From: Maribacter orientalis
Lineage (GTDB): Bacteria; Bacteroidota; Bacteroidia; Flavobacteriales; Flavobacteriaceae
DNA length: 64,000 bases
Assembly: GCF_900109345.1 (NCBI RefSeq)
Contig: NZ_FNZN01000010.1
Span: forward strand, 1-64,000
Reading direction: 5' to 3'
Every line of letters begins with the position of its first letter. The stretch's first letter is position 1. Of the stretch, positions 42,969-53,800 are shown piece after piece. The notes beneath the pieces are model-generated. The model ran no database searches and had not been told where the DNA came from. It worked only from the letters and a program-made list of their open reading frames with translations. The position numbers and the translations under genes were made by a program.

Positions 42969-45473
42969 TTAAAAGACAAATCCAAACGTTCCGGTAACTC
43001 CGAACGGCCTTGCATCTGGATTATCTAAATAATTACCTCTAAAATTAAAATCCAGTCTAAAGATCTTGAAAATATTACCTATTCCGAAAGAATATTCATA
43101 ATATATCTTTTCTGATGGTGCACGCAATGGTGTATTTGCTGTAGCAGGTGCACTCAATGCTTTATTAGCATCAGATAAATCACCCCACACCCCACGTATT
43201 GCTACAATCTCTCTAAGATTATATTTTCGAAGAAATGGTATTCTTGAGAAAAATCGCCCATTAAAATTATGTTGTAAATGAACCGCAGCATATGTATCAG
43301 TCACAAATTCGTAAAAATCTAAATTTGGAAACGTCCCATAATTTGAGAAAAAAGTTTGATTCCCTGGCACTACACTTAAAAGCCCTAAAGGCACTACTCC
43401 GAAGGTTTTACCAAGTTCCACCGTACTTAACAACCGACCAAAACCACCTAACTGCCAAGGTTGGCTATACGAAAATTGCAATTTACTATAGTCAAAATCA
43501 CTGTCAAGAACACCCTTTGTCCCTTTAGTAAAATTTAGCAATATGTTACTATAGGTATCATTAACATCACGGCGCTCAACACCATAACCAATGGTCTTCT
43601 TACCTGGAGTATATAGAATGTGTGCATTGAAATCGAATTGCCGTATTTCCGATGAAACCCCTGTAGGTGACTGTAGATCCACATAATCTAAACTAAAATC
43701 ATTTGGCAAAGCAGAACTTAATGTTCTAAAGGTACCCCCTACTGAAAACTTAAAATTAGTTAGCGGTTCAATTTCGAATTTAAGAGCACTAAGGTTTATA
43801 TTTGTCAATCTATTATTTGCACCGACCGTTAATAACGAGGATGAGGCGATACTACGTCCCAAAACATCATTTGTTGCCGTTAAACTAACACCAAGTTGCT
43901 CAATATCCCTCCTGTTTCCTCCTGATACAATTAATCTACTGTTTCTATCAACTAAAAATTTACCTGCAAGACCATGTTTAAATTTATGATCCTTAAATCC
44001 ATAGGCCGTATAACCCTCAATTCGCCAAGGATCATTTTGCCCATAGTATGTTCTTGCTCCGACTCTTACCCGAGGACCTTCAGCACTGTTATATCCAAAA
44101 AAATCATAGACAGAACCTAAATCTAGATTCCATTTATCCATTTCAACATAACCAGACCCTAAAATACTTACGAAGTTATAATATGATTTAAATTTAGGCA
44201 CCGTCTTTAACGTATCTAATAACTTGTAGATTCCTTTTTCATCTTTATTTAAGGTTTCTAGTCTATTTTTCTCCCAAAATGCATCATCCTTTACTATTTG
44301 GTTAACGTCTAATGGATTGCGTTCTTTTCTATAAGCCTCCCTTGGCTTAGGCTTATTAAATTCGTAATTATCGTAAACCGTAGTTCGTTTACCATACAGG
44401 CCTCTAGACTCCTCTTTTTTATTAAAGCTGAAATCACTCAACATATAATCTCGCTTCAACAGAAATACCGAATCATTCAATACTTCAAAATCTTGTTCTA
44501 TGTAGATTTCTTTAACCCAATTTATATTCGCGCTTTTTGTAACCTGAAGATTAATATTTTTAATGGCGTACGTGGAATCATTGACCCAAAAATCTCCTTT
44601 AAAAGTCAATTCATTTTTACGTCGGGGATAGTATACTATATTATAACACCACTTGTTTTCTATAAATGCGCTATCGCGTAATGCATAATTATAAGTATCA
44701 ACACCTGTTCTAGACAATGGACTTGTAAAACTCTTATCAAAAAATTTCAGGTAATTATTATAAACATCATATTCCTGATATAAATCCTTAACAAAGGCAA
44801 TGATAGCTTGGTTGTTTTCAAAACCTGAATTCTTATTCCCTAAAATATCTTCCTTTTCCTCATTCAATTTATTATCACCGTAGACTTTAGAAAAGGTTTC
44901 ATTCAAGAAAATAGGCAAATAGGTTTTCCCCGTAATCCTAGAAGTGTCCAAATCTTGAAATATAAATTCTAGTCCTTTAAATAATTTACTCTTTATTAAG
45001 GAACTGTCTATCGTATTTAAATCAAACTCAACCTTTTCATATTTGTCAAAAGCATATTGGTTAAATTGTCTAACCCCATTTTGTCTTTTCTTTGCCCAAA
45101 TTTTACGAAGAATATCTACAGCCGGATTATTCTTTTTAGACTGTTTACCAGCTATTAATACTACCTCATTTAGTTGCTCGGCCGACTCAGCAAGTTTAAT
45201 TTTTAAATCATACATTACTTTAGAAGTAAGTTCAAGCTCATATTCTGTATATCCTATAAATGATATGATTGCGGTGGAATAATCGTTTTCAGATTCTAAA
45301 TAAAACCTACCATCATCATTGGTAATAGTACCCTCTGTAGAATTCTTAAAAAAAACATTGGCAAACGACACTGGTTCGCCTTGTTCATCTATTACAATAC
45401 CCCCCACTTTGGTTTGAGCGTGAGTGATAAAAAAACTAAAACTAACTATTAAAAAGAATATATCTTTCATCAA
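42969..45473 (-). CDS. DUF5686 outer-membrane protein with carboxypeptidase-regulatory-like domain
   Basis: An 834-residue exported protein with signal peptide DIFFLIVSFSFFITHAQ. Residues about 22-100 form a CarboxypepD_reg-like beta domain (VGGIVIDEQGEPVSFANVFF). The remaining part matches DUF5686: mixed strands, then a C-terminal series of amphipathic strands ending in phenylalanine (GVTGTFGFVF), as in outer-membrane barrels. Its role is unknown, and it is not a SusC/TonB receptor because no plug domain is seen. Single gene on the minus strand. Confidence 0.85.
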   Translation of the reverse strand: MMKDIFFLIVSFSFFITHAQTKVGGIVIDEQGEPVSFANVFFKNSTEGTITNDDGRFYLESENDYSTAIISFIGYTEYELELTSKVMYDLKIKLAESAEQLNEVVLIAGKQSKKNNPAVDILRKIWAKKRQNGVRQFNQYAFDKYEKVEFDLNTIDSSLIKSKLFKGLEFIFQDLDTSRITGKTYLPIFLNETFSKVYGDNKLNEEKEDILGNKNSGFENNQAIIAFVKDLYQEYDVYNNYLKFFDKSFTSPLSRTGVDTYNYALRDSAFIENKWCYNIVYYPRRKNELTFKGDFWVNDSTYAIKNINLQVTKSANINWVKEIYIEQDFEVLNDSVFLLKRDYMLSDFSFNKKEESRGLYGKRTTVYDNYEFNKPKPREAYRKERNPLDVNQIVKDDAFWEKNRLETLNKDEKGIYKLLDTLKTVPKFKSYYNFVSILGSGYVEMDKWNLDLGSVYDFFGYNSAEGPRVRVGARTYYGQNDPWRIEGYTAYGFKDHKFKHGLAGKFLVDRNSRLIVSGGNRRDIEQLGVSLTATNDVLGRSIASSSLLTVGANNRLTNINLSALKFEIEPLTNFKFSVGGTFRTLSSALPNDFSLDYVDLQSPTGVSSEIRQFDFNAHILYTPGKKTIGYGVERRDVNDTYSNILLNFTKGTKGVLDSDFDYSKLQFSYSQPWQLGGFGRLLSTVELGKTFGVVPLGLLSVVPGNQTFFSNYGTFPNLDFYEFVTDTYAAVHLQHNFNGRFFSRIPFLRKYNLREIVAIRGVWGDLSDANKALSAPATANTPLRAPSEKIYYEYSFGIGNIFKIFRLDFNFRGNYLDNPDARPFGVTGTFGFVF

Positions 45474-45518
45474 AAATTTTGATTGTCTTGCATTTTTTAA
45501 ATCAAATTACCTATCAAT

Positions 45519-45552
45519 AAAAAAAGCTTCTCCAGACTTGGTCGGAGAAGCT
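45519..45552 (-). terminator. Rho-independent terminator after pdhB
   Basis: On the minus strand AGCTTCTCC pairs with GGAGAAGCT and is followed by seven T, 25 bases downstream of the pdhB stop codon. Confidence 0.88.
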
Positions 45553-45576
45553 AAGGTACTTTTACAAAATTGTATT

Positions 45577-46554
45577 TTATTTATATAACACTTTTTTAAC
45601 AGCCGCAACGACATCCTTATAATTCGGCAACCACTCTTCAAATAAAACTGGCGAGTAGGGTGCGGGAGTATCAGCTGTATTAATTTTAACAACAGGCGCA
45701 TCTAAATAATCGAAAGCATGGGCTTGAACATGATATGTAATTTCAGTGGCAACATTACCGAATGGCCATGCTTCTTCCAAAACCACTAAACGGTTTGTCT
45801 TTTTTACAGATTTAAGAACAGCCTCATAATCTAATGGCTTAACGGTTCGTAAATCTATTATTTCACAACTAATACCTTCTTTTTCTAGTTCATCGGCTGC
45901 TTTATCAGCTTCTTTAATAATCTTACCAAAAGAAACTATCGTAACATCTTTACCTTCACGACGAATATCAGCAACACCTAATGGAATGGTATATTCTCCT
46001 TCTGGAACTTCACCTTTATCACCATACATTTGCTCAGACTCCATGAAAATGACTGGGTCATTATCGCGGATAGCAGCTTTTAACAATCCTTTTGCATCAG
46101 CCGGATTAGATGGTACTACAACCTTTAAACCAGGACAGTTGGCATACCAACTCTCAAAGGCTTGGGAATGCGTTGCCGCTAATTGACCTGCTGAACCAGT
46201 TGGCCCTCTAAAGACTATAGGACAAGGAAACTGTCCGCCAGACATCTGTCTTATTTTAGCAGCGTTATTTATAATTTGATCTATCCCTACCAACGCAAAG
46301 TTGAAAGTCATGAATTCAATTATCGGCCTATTCCCTGTCATGGTAGAGCCAACTCCTATACCTGCAAAGCCAAGTTCTGAAATTGGTGTATCTATAACCC
46401 TTTTAGGTCCAAATTCATCCAACATACCCTTGGAAGCTTTATAGGCGCCGTTATATTCTGCTACCTCTTCACCCATCAAATAGATAGACTCGTCCCTTCT
46501 CATTTCTTCGGACATCGCCTCGGCTATCGCTTCTCTAAATTGTAGTGTTTTCAT
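45577..46554 (-). CDS. pdhB: Pyruvate dehydrogenase E1 component, beta subunit
   Basis: A 325-residue transketolase-type subunit with FREAIAEAMSEEMRRDESIYLMGEEVAEYNGAYKAS at the start, RVIDTPISELGFAGIGVGSTM, and PIVFRGPTGSAGQLAATHSQ. The C-terminal half has CEIIDLRTVKPLDYE. It forms the E1 heterotetramer with PdhA, which with E2 and E3 makes acetyl-CoA. PdhA and E2 are not adjacent here, so pdhB stands alone. It is divergent from etfB with a strong palindrome between them. Confidence 0.93.
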   Translation of the reverse strand: MKTLQFREAIAEAMSEEMRRDESIYLMGEEVAEYNGAYKASKGMLDEFGPKRVIDTPISELGFAGIGVGSTMTGNRPIIEFMTFNFALVGIDQIINNAAKIRQMSGGQFPCPIVFRGPTGSAGQLAATHSQAFESWYANCPGLKVVVPSNPADAKGLLKAAIRDNDPVIFMESEQMYGDKGEVPEGEYTIPLGVADIRREGKDVTIVSFGKIIKEADKAADELEKEGISCEIIDLRTVKPLDYEAVLKSVKKTNRLVVLEEAWPFGNVATEITYHVQAHAFDYLDAPVVKINTADTPAPYSPVLFEEWLPNYKDVVAAVKKVLYK

Positions 46555-46651
46555 CTATCGAAAATATTAATCTTTGTTATATGCTAGAAAGCAAGCAAAA
46601 ATAGGAAATATAATGTCAATTAATAGAACGCTGTATTTAAAAAAAGTTATA

Positions 46652-46679
46652 AAATTTACTATGCACGCATAGTAAATTT
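46652..46679. promoter_or_regulatory. 28-base palindromic operator between pdhB and etfB
   Basis: Arms of 13 bases, AAATTTACTATGC and GCATAGTAAATTT, surround AC with no mismatch. This is the form of a homodimeric-regulator site; ACTATGC/GCATAGT is the likely recognition half-site. A -7-like TATCTTCG at 46693-46700 follows 13 bases later, pointing to control of etfBA. No regulator gene is adjacent. Confidence 0.65.
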
Positions 46680-46726
46680 AGAATTAAATAGTTATCTTCG
46701 TCGTCATTGAATTAAAGTTTTTACAC

Positions 46727-47467
46727 ATGAAGATATTAGTTTGTATAAGTAATGTTCCAGATACCACCTCTAAAATAAATTTCACCGATGGTGATACTAA
46801 ATTCGACACCAATGGCGTGCAATTTGTTATTAACCCAAATGATGAATTCGGATTAACAAGAGCCATGTGGTTTAAGGAAAAACAAGGAGCTACGGTACAT
46901 ATCGCAACCGTTGGCGGCCCAAGTGTTGAACCTACAATGCGTAAAGCATTAGCTATTGGCGCAGACGAGGCATTTAGAATAAACGCTGAACCTACCGATG
47001 GTTTTTATGTTGCGCAACAATTGGCCGAAGTTGTTAAAAACGGAGGTTATGACCTAGTAATAGGCGGTAAAGAATCCATTGACTATAATGGTGGTATGGT
47101 GCCTGGTATTTTGGCTTCACTATCTAACATGAATTTTATAAACTCTTGCATCAACCTAGAAATTGATGGAGACAAAGTTACGGCTGTAAGAGAAATTGAT
47201 GGAGGTAAAGAGAAATTAAGTAGCTCACTACCTCTAGTTGTTGGAGGACAAAAAGGTTTAGTGGAAGAAAGTGATTTACGTATACCAAATATGCGTGGAA
47301 TTATGATGGCTAGAAAAAAAACCTTGAGTGTTTTAGAACCTGTAGATGGTATTAAAGCAACTGAAGACAAAAAATTTGACAAACCAGCAGCAAAAGGCCA
47401 AGTTAAACTTGCCGACAGTGTAGACCAATTGATTGACCTACTACATAATGAGGCTAAAGTCATTTAA
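46727..47467 (+). CDS. etfB: Electron transfer flavoprotein, beta subunit
   Basis: A 246-residue subunit that, with EtfA, accepts electrons from acyl-CoA and other dehydrogenases. KILVCISNVPDTTSKI at the N-terminus, NPNDEFGLTRAMWFKEK, GADEAFRI and DLVIGGKESIDYNGGMVPGILA match EtfB. It binds AMP and helps hold FAD. It lies 38 bases before etfA, in one operon. The upstream palindrome suggests regulation with fatty-acid or amino-acid catabolism (inferred). Confidence 0.95.
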   Translation: MKILVCISNVPDTTSKINFTDGDTKFDTNGVQFVINPNDEFGLTRAMWFKEKQGATVHIATVGGPSVEPTMRKALAIGADEAFRINAEPTDGFYVAQQLAEVVKNGGYDLVIGGKESIDYNGGMVPGILASLSNMNFINSCINLEIDGDKVTAVREIDGGKEKLSSSLPLVVGGQKGLVEESDLRIPNMRGIMMARKKTLSVLEPVDGIKATEDKKFDKPAAKGQVKLADSVDQLIDLLHNEAKVI

Positions 47468-47505
47468 TATCCCGCAAGTCGGCTACTAATTAAAAAGAAA
47501 GAAAA

Positions 47506-48474
47506 ATGTCAGTTTTAGTTTATACAGAATCAGAAAAAGGAAAATTTAAAAAGAACGCACTTGAAGTTGCTTCTTACGCATCAGCTGTTGCAAAAATGAT
47601 GGGAACCACTGTTACTGCAGTTGCCTTCAATAGCACCGATAATGAAATACTAGGTAATTATGGTGTTTCTAAGGTTTTAAATGTTAAAGATGAATCTTTA
47701 ACTACATTTAACGCCGGCGCTTATGCTGCATCCATTGCACAAGCTGTTATAAGTACAGATACCAAGGTTGTTATTCTTAGCTCTAGCACTGATACCAAAT
47801 ATTTAGCTCCATTATTGGCCGCGAAATTATCTGCTGGGTACGCACCTAACGTGGTACAAGCCCCTGAAAGTACCTCCCCATTCATGGTAAAAAGAACCGC
47901 TTTCAGTAATAAAGGTTTTGCCCACACTCATATTGATACTGATATTAAAATTATTGGTGTATCCAACAATGCATTTGGTGCGCATGAAAGCAAGACCGAT
48001 ATCACGGTAGAAGAAATTAGTAGTACTTCGGATGAAAACACGAACAACACTAAATCAGTAGAAATCGACAAAGTTGTAGGTAAAGCTACAATTGCAGATG
48101 CCGATATTGTGGTATCTGCAGGAAGAGGATTGAAAGGTCCAGAAAATTGGGGAATGATTGAAGAACTTGCCGATATACTAGGTGCTGCTACAGCATGTTC
48201 TAAGCCAGTTTCTGACCTTGGTTGGAGACCACATGGCGAACATGTTGGTCAAACGGGTAAGCCCGTTGCAAGTAATCTTTACATCGCTATTGGTATTTCT
48301 GGAGCAATTCAGCATTTGGCAGGAGTAAGCGCTTCAAAAACAAAAGTTGTTATCAATAATGATCCAGAAGCACCATTTTTTAAGGCTGCAGATTACGGTA
48401 TTGTCGGCGATGCCTTTGAAGTAGTTCCACAATTGATTGAAAAATTAAAGGTTTTTAAAGCTCAAAACAGTTAA
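47506..48474 (+). CDS. etfA: Electron transfer flavoprotein, alpha subunit
   Basis: A 322-residue subunit. The C-terminal FAD domain is clear: ADIVVSAGRGLKGPENWGMIEELADILGAATACSKPVSDLGWRPHGEHVGQTGKPVASNLYIAIGISGAIQH, the usual EtfA signature followed by NNDPEAPFFKAADYGIVGD. Electrons pass on to ETF-quinone oxidoreductase, not in this window. It forms an operon with etfB and ends in a hairpin terminator. Confidence 0.96.
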   Translation: MSVLVYTESEKGKFKKNALEVASYASAVAKMMGTTVTAVAFNSTDNEILGNYGVSKVLNVKDESLTTFNAGAYAASIAQAVISTDTKVVILSSSTDTKYLAPLLAAKLSAGYAPNVVQAPESTSPFMVKRTAFSNKGFAHTHIDTDIKIIGVSNNAFGAHESKTDITVEEISSTSDENTNNTKSVEIDKVVGKATIADADIVVSAGRGLKGPENWGMIEELADILGAATACSKPVSDLGWRPHGEHVGQTGKPVASNLYIAIGISGAIQHLAGVSASKTKVVINNDPEAPFFKAADYGIVGDAFEVVPQLIEKLKVFKAQNS

Positions 48475-48501
48475 TTTTTTGTTATTTTGTGCCCCTTAAA
48501 G

Positions 48502-48548
48502 GGCTGTTCAGATAGTTGGAGCCCCAAGTATTTTGAACAGCCTTTTTT
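48502..48548 (+). terminator. Rho-independent terminator after etfA
   Basis: GGCTGTTCA pairs with TGAACAGCC across a 23-base loop and is followed by six T. It lies 28 bases after the etfA stop and 13 before the bifunctional nuclease gene. Confidence 0.8.
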
Positions 48549-48560
48549 AGTTAAAGATAT

Positions 48561-49190
48561 ATGAGTCTAGTACGTTTAAAAATAAAAGGTATTTCCTATA
48601 GCCAAACTCAAAATGGTGCCTATGCACTTATTTTGAATGAGGTAGATGGTGATAGAAAATTACCAATAGTCATTGGTGCTTTCGAAGCTCAATCTATTGC
48701 AATCGCTTTAGAAAAAGAAATAAAGCCTCCAAGACCCTTAACACATGACCTTTTTAAGAATTTTTCTGATAGGTTCGATATTGTTATCAAACAAGTTATT
48801 ATTCACAAATTAGTGGATGGCGTTTTTTATTCTAGCATCATTTGTGAAAGAGACGGTATCGAAGAAATTATAGATGCGAGAACAAGTGATGCCATAGCAT
48901 TAGCTTTACGTTTTAATGCTCCTATCTTCACCTACAAGACTATATTGGATAAAGCTGGGATTTTTCTAAAATTCTCCTCAAAGGACAAAGAAAAAAAAGA
49001 AAGCGATGATAGTATAATGGTAGACGAAATTCTACAAGAAGGTGAAACTATAGAAATAGAATCTGGAGCTTCCGACGGATATACAGAACTAACGATAGAT
49101 GAACTTGAGGCCGAATTAAAAAAGGCAGTCGCCAATGAAGACTACGAAAAAGCGGCGAAATTAAGAGATGAAATCTCTAAGCGCAACTAA
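48561..49190 (+). CDS. Bifunctional nuclease family protein (DUF151) with UVR motif
   Basis: A 209-residue protein. Residues 1-130 are the BFN/DUF151 domain (GAYALILNEVDGDRKLPIVIGAFEAQSIAIALE, and DARTSDAIALALRFNAPIF). The C-terminal 35 residues, ELEAELKKAVANEDYEKAAKLRDEI, match the UvrB/UvrC interaction helix. Plant and thermophile relatives have DNase/RNase activity. The UVR motif suggests a link to repair or to a partner protein. It is followed 17 bases later by nupC. Confidence 0.92.
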   Translation: MSLVRLKIKGISYSQTQNGAYALILNEVDGDRKLPIVIGAFEAQSIAIALEKEIKPPRPLTHDLFKNFSDRFDIVIKQVIIHKLVDGVFYSSIICERDGIEEIIDARTSDAIALALRFNAPIFTYKTILDKAGIFLKFSSKDKEKKESDDSIMVDEILQEGETIEIESGASDGYTELTIDELEAELKKAVANEDYEKAAKLRDEISKRN

Positions 49191-49207
49191 ATACTAAATT
49201 ACAGTTT

Positions 49208-50668
49208 ATGATAAAGGGCAAATGGTTGCTATTTTTTGCACTAGTACTTACCTCAATAACATTTGCTCAAGACTTAGAAGTGACACAAGTACTGGAAAAC
49301 AGTATTGATACTACCTTGGTTGATGACGCCATAACAGCCAATGTAATGGAAATGGAACCAAATGACGGGTTCTCCCTTAATAGCCTAGGAAGAGGTGTTT
49401 TAGGCATGTTTGTTTTGCTACTTCTCGCTTTCTTATTCAGTTCTAACAGAAGAGCTATTAATTGGAAAACTGTCGGTATAGGATTAGCACTTCAATTAAT
49501 AATTGCTATAGGTGTTCTAAAAGTTCCTTTTGTTCAATTAGTTTTTGAGCAGATTGGACGAATATTCGTTAGTATCTTAGAGTTTACCCGCGCAGGAAGC
49601 AAGTTTCTGTTTGAAGGTCTTGTTGTAGATACAGGTACCTTTGGCTATATATTCGCGTTTCAAGTGTTACCTACAATTATATTTTTCTCTGCTCTTACCT
49701 CTTTATTATTCTATTTAGGCGTAATTCAAAAAGTGGTTAAAAGCCTAGCTTGGTTATTGTCTAAAAGCTTAGGGATATCAGGACCAGAAAGTCTTTCTGT
49801 TGCTGGTAATATATTTCTAGGTCAGACTGAAGCACCTTTACTTATAAAGGCTTATTTGGAGAAAATGACGCGCTCAGAAATACTTCTTGTAATGATTGGA
49901 GGTATGGCCACCGTAGCAGGTGCGGTTTTGGCTGCATACATCGGTTTTTTAGGAGGTGAAGACGAGCTATTACAATTGGTTTTTGCTAAACATCTATTAG
50001 CTGCTTCTGTAATGGCCGCACCTGGCGCTATTGTAATTTCAAAAATGCTATATCCTCAGACCGAAGAAGTAAATAGTGACATACATGTTTCATCAGAAAA
50101 AATTGGTTCTAATGTATTAGATGCCATTGCAAATGGAACAACCGAGGGTTTAAAATTAGCCGTTAATGTTGGTGCAATGCTTTTAGTTTTTGTCGCTATC
50201 ATTGCCATGGTCAATGGTATACTAGAATGGACAGGAGACTTTACGAATTTAAATTCTTGGATAGCCGAGAATACCTCTTATGAAAAATTTTCTCTCGAAG
50301 CTATTTTAGGAACCATTTTCGCACCACTAATGTGGTTGATTGGTGTTGCCAATGAGGATATTATGCTAATGGGTCAGTTATTGGGCATCAAGTTGGTTGC
50401 TAGTGAATTTGTGGGCTATATTCAGCTGGCAGAATTAAAAGATTTAGCCACTCTACCGCATTTAAAATACAATAAATCAGTAATTATGGCCACCTATATG
50501 CTTTGTGGTTTTGCTAACTTTGCTTCCATAGGTATCCAAATAGGAGGTATTGGTTCACTTGCACCAGGACAACGAAAAACCTTATCAGAATTTGGAATGA
50601 AAGCTGTTTTAGGAGGTTCTTTGGCATCCTTACTTTCTGCCACCATTGCAGGTATGATTTTAGGATAA
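49208..50668 (+). CDS. nupC: Concentrative nucleoside transporter, NupC/CNT family
   Basis: A 486-residue polytopic protein. An N-terminal segment (KWLLFFALVLTSITFAQ) looks like a signal peptide, followed by about 30 periplasmic residues before the first CNT helix; this extra leader is typical of Bacteroidota members. GQTEAPLLIKAYLEKMTRSE and PLMWLIGVANEDIMLMGQLLGIK are substrate-binding hairpins of the family. It imports nucleosides with H+ or Na+. The gene lies close behind the nuclease-family gene, so a shared transcript is likely. Confidence 0.93.
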   Translation: MIKGKWLLFFALVLTSITFAQDLEVTQVLENSIDTTLVDDAITANVMEMEPNDGFSLNSLGRGVLGMFVLLLLAFLFSSNRRAINWKTVGIGLALQLIIAIGVLKVPFVQLVFEQIGRIFVSILEFTRAGSKFLFEGLVVDTGTFGYIFAFQVLPTIIFFSALTSLLFYLGVIQKVVKSLAWLLSKSLGISGPESLSVAGNIFLGQTEAPLLIKAYLEKMTRSEILLVMIGGMATVAGAVLAAYIGFLGGEDELLQLVFAKHLLAASVMAAPGAIVISKMLYPQTEEVNSDIHVSSEKIGSNVLDAIANGTTEGLKLAVNVGAMLLVFVAIIAMVNGILEWTGDFTNLNSWIAENTSYEKFSLEAILGTIFAPLMWLIGVANEDIMLMGQLLGIKLVASEFVGYIQLAELKDLATLPHLKYNKSVIMATYMLCGFANFASIGIQIGGIGSLAPGQRKTLSEFGMKAVLGGSLASLLSATIAGMILG

Positions 50669-50854
50669 ATACATAAAATAAATAATCATTATACTAATTA
50701 TCAAAGACATATGCATTTTTAGCATTCTTTATATGTACTTAATCGATGTAAATGATTTACTTCATTATTATTAAATAACTTTCCATTCCCCTTATTAAAT
50801 TTTAACTTTTCAGTACCTTAACAAAGGTATTTGAAGCAAAATCTTATAATTGGA

Positions 50855-53800
50855 ATGAAGTATTATTTTATAATTTTCCTCTTGCTACCCCTAAGTGGAA
50901 TAGCTCAAAACATAGGAGATTTCATTTCTGTTAATCCTGTATCCCAAAATTCCGATTTTGTAATTCCCTCTACTCATACGTTTCAGTCTATTATCAGCAG
51001 AGGTGATGCTTTAACACAAGGTGGAACATTACCTGGAAATACAGATTTTACTGGTTATGTTCCCATTGGAGGTAGCAGTGAGAATGGCTATTTAAGTATT
51101 AATGCGGAAAATGTTCCAGGTGCCGTTTCCATTTTGGATATTAACTTTAATTCAATCACCAAATTGTGGTCTACATCATTATCAGCAAGTGTAGATTTTA
51201 GTTCCGTAGCTCTAACTATTGCTAACTGCTCTGGAACGGTTACACCCTGGAATACCATAATTAGTTGTGAGGAATATACCTCAAAAGAAATTGCCAATCA
51301 ATACGGTTTTCCTTTGGATAGCAATGCAGATGGTTATGATGATTTAGGTTGGGCCGTTGAAATAAATCCTGCAACCAAAACCGTAATCGATAAGCGATGG
51401 GCCTTAGGAAATTTTAAACATGAAAATTTAGTCATTCATAATAATAGAAGAACAGCTTACCAAGGCGCAGATGCTGCAGTAGGGTATCTTTATAAATTTG
51501 TTGCTGATGCCGAACAAGATTTAAGTAGCGGTAAACTTTATGTATATAAAGGATCTAAAAACGGACCAGGAAATTGGATTCTATTAAACAATACTACAAA
51601 AGAGGAACGAAACACGACTGTCAACCAAAGCACTGCAGTAGGAGCTACTGTTTTTAATGGTATAGAAGATGTAGAAATAGGACCAGACGGCTTCATTTAT
51701 TTTGCCGTAAAAAGCGAAGACCAAGTATATCGATTTCAAGATTCTGATCCAATCAGCGGAACAACTGTAATCAATATGGAAACCTATGTTGGTAATACAA
51801 CCTACAATATCACTCATACCAGTGGCACAACTAGTGTAAATTGGGGCTATGGTAATGATAATCTAGCTTTCGATAATGACGGTAATCTTTGGGTACTTAA
51901 TGATGGTGAAAATAATTATATATGGGTCGTTAAAAACGGACATACCCAGACCAACCCAAAAGTTGAAGTTTTTGGGATAGTACCCGCAGGCGCAGAACCT
52001 ACCGGCATAACCTTTTCTCCGGATTTTCGTTTCTTATTCATGTCAATTCAACATCCAAATGGCTCAAATAGTTCAACAACGCAAACCGATGCTTCAGGAA
52101 CCGAAATTGCCTTTGATAAGGACACAAGTATCGTCATCGCATTGAATTCAAATTTAGGAACCACAACCGAATATACATGGTATTTAGATGCGGACGGTGA
52201 TGGATATGCCATACCCCCTACTGTTATTAGCAGCAATAGCCCTGGACAAGGATATACGCAAAGCACACTTCCCCTAACGGACTGCAACGATAACGACCCA
52301 AATGTGTTTGAAGTAACCACTTGGTACTTGGATTCGGATGGCGACAACTATGCCGTTGCACCGACTGTAGAAAGCTGCAATTCCCCAGGAACGGGCTATA
52401 CGCAAAACATTCTTCCCTTAACGGACTGTAATGACAACGACCCTAATGTATTTGAAGTTTCGACATGGTATTTGGATGCCGATGGCGACGGACATGCAAC
52501 CGGAATCTCAGTACAAAGCTGTGCAAGCCCAGGAACCGGGTATGTTCAAACAATAATCTCAACAAACGATTGCAACGATAACAACCCAAATGTGTTTGAA
52601 GTAACCACTTGGTACTTGGATTCGGATGGTGATGGTTACGCTGTTGCACCAACAATGCAAAGCTGCAACTCACCAGGGCCTGGATACACGCAAAATGTAC
52701 TCCCTTTAACGGATTGTGACGATAACGACCCTAACGTGTTCGAAGTTTCGACATGGTACTTGGATGCCGATGGTGACAACTATGCCGTTGCCCCAACAGT
52801 AGAAAGTTGTGACTCCCCAGGAACCGGATATACAAAAACCATTCTTCCCTTAACGGACTGTGACGATAACGACCCTAACGTGTTCGAAGTTTCGACATGG
52901 TACTTGGATGCAGATGGGGATGGACATGCGACCGGAATCTCTGTGCAAAGTTGTACAAGCCCAGGAACTGGATATGTCCAGATAGTGACCTCTCAAAACG
53001 ATTGTGACGACACCAATCCTAATATATTTGAAGTTTCAACTTGGTACATGGATGCCGATGGTGACAACTATGCCGTTGCCCCAACAGTAGAAAGTTGTGA
53101 CTCCCCAGGAACCGGATATACAAAAACCATACTCCCATTAACCGACTGTGACGATACCAATCCAAATGTATTTGAAGTATCGACATGGTACTTAGATGCA
53201 GATGGTGATGGTTTCGCTGTTGCACCAACGATACAAAGCTGTAATTCTCCCGGAATAGGATACAATCAAAATATACTGCCTTTAACGGACTGTGACGATA
53301 ACGACCCTAACGTGTTCGAAGTTTCGACATGGTACTTGGATGCAGATGGGGATGGACATGCGACCGGAATCTCTGTACAAAGTTGTACAAGCCCAGGAAC
53401 CGGATATGTCCAGATGGTGACCTCTCAAAACGATTGTGACGATACCAATCCTAATGTATTTGAAGTATTGACATGGTACTTGGATGCAGATGGTGATGGT
53501 TACGCTGTTGCACCAACAATGCAAAGCTGCAACTCACCAGGGCCTGGATACACGCAAAATGTACTCCCTTTAACGGACTGTGACGATACCAATCCAAATG
53601 TATTTGAAGTTTCTACTTGGTATCTTGATCAAGATGGTGATGGTTACGCTGTTGCACCAACAATACAAAGCTGTAATTCACCAGGGTCTGGATATACTCA
53701 AAATATACTTCCTTTAACGGACTGTGACGATACCAATCCAAATATATTTGAAGTTTCTACTTGGTATTTGGATGCCGATGGGGATGGACATGCGACCGGA

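Noticed and set aside
50831-50854. Upstream TTG start for the PhoX-MopE gene
   Set aside because: The ATG at 50855 begins a normal signal peptide (KYYFIIFLLL); the extra eight residues would bury it.
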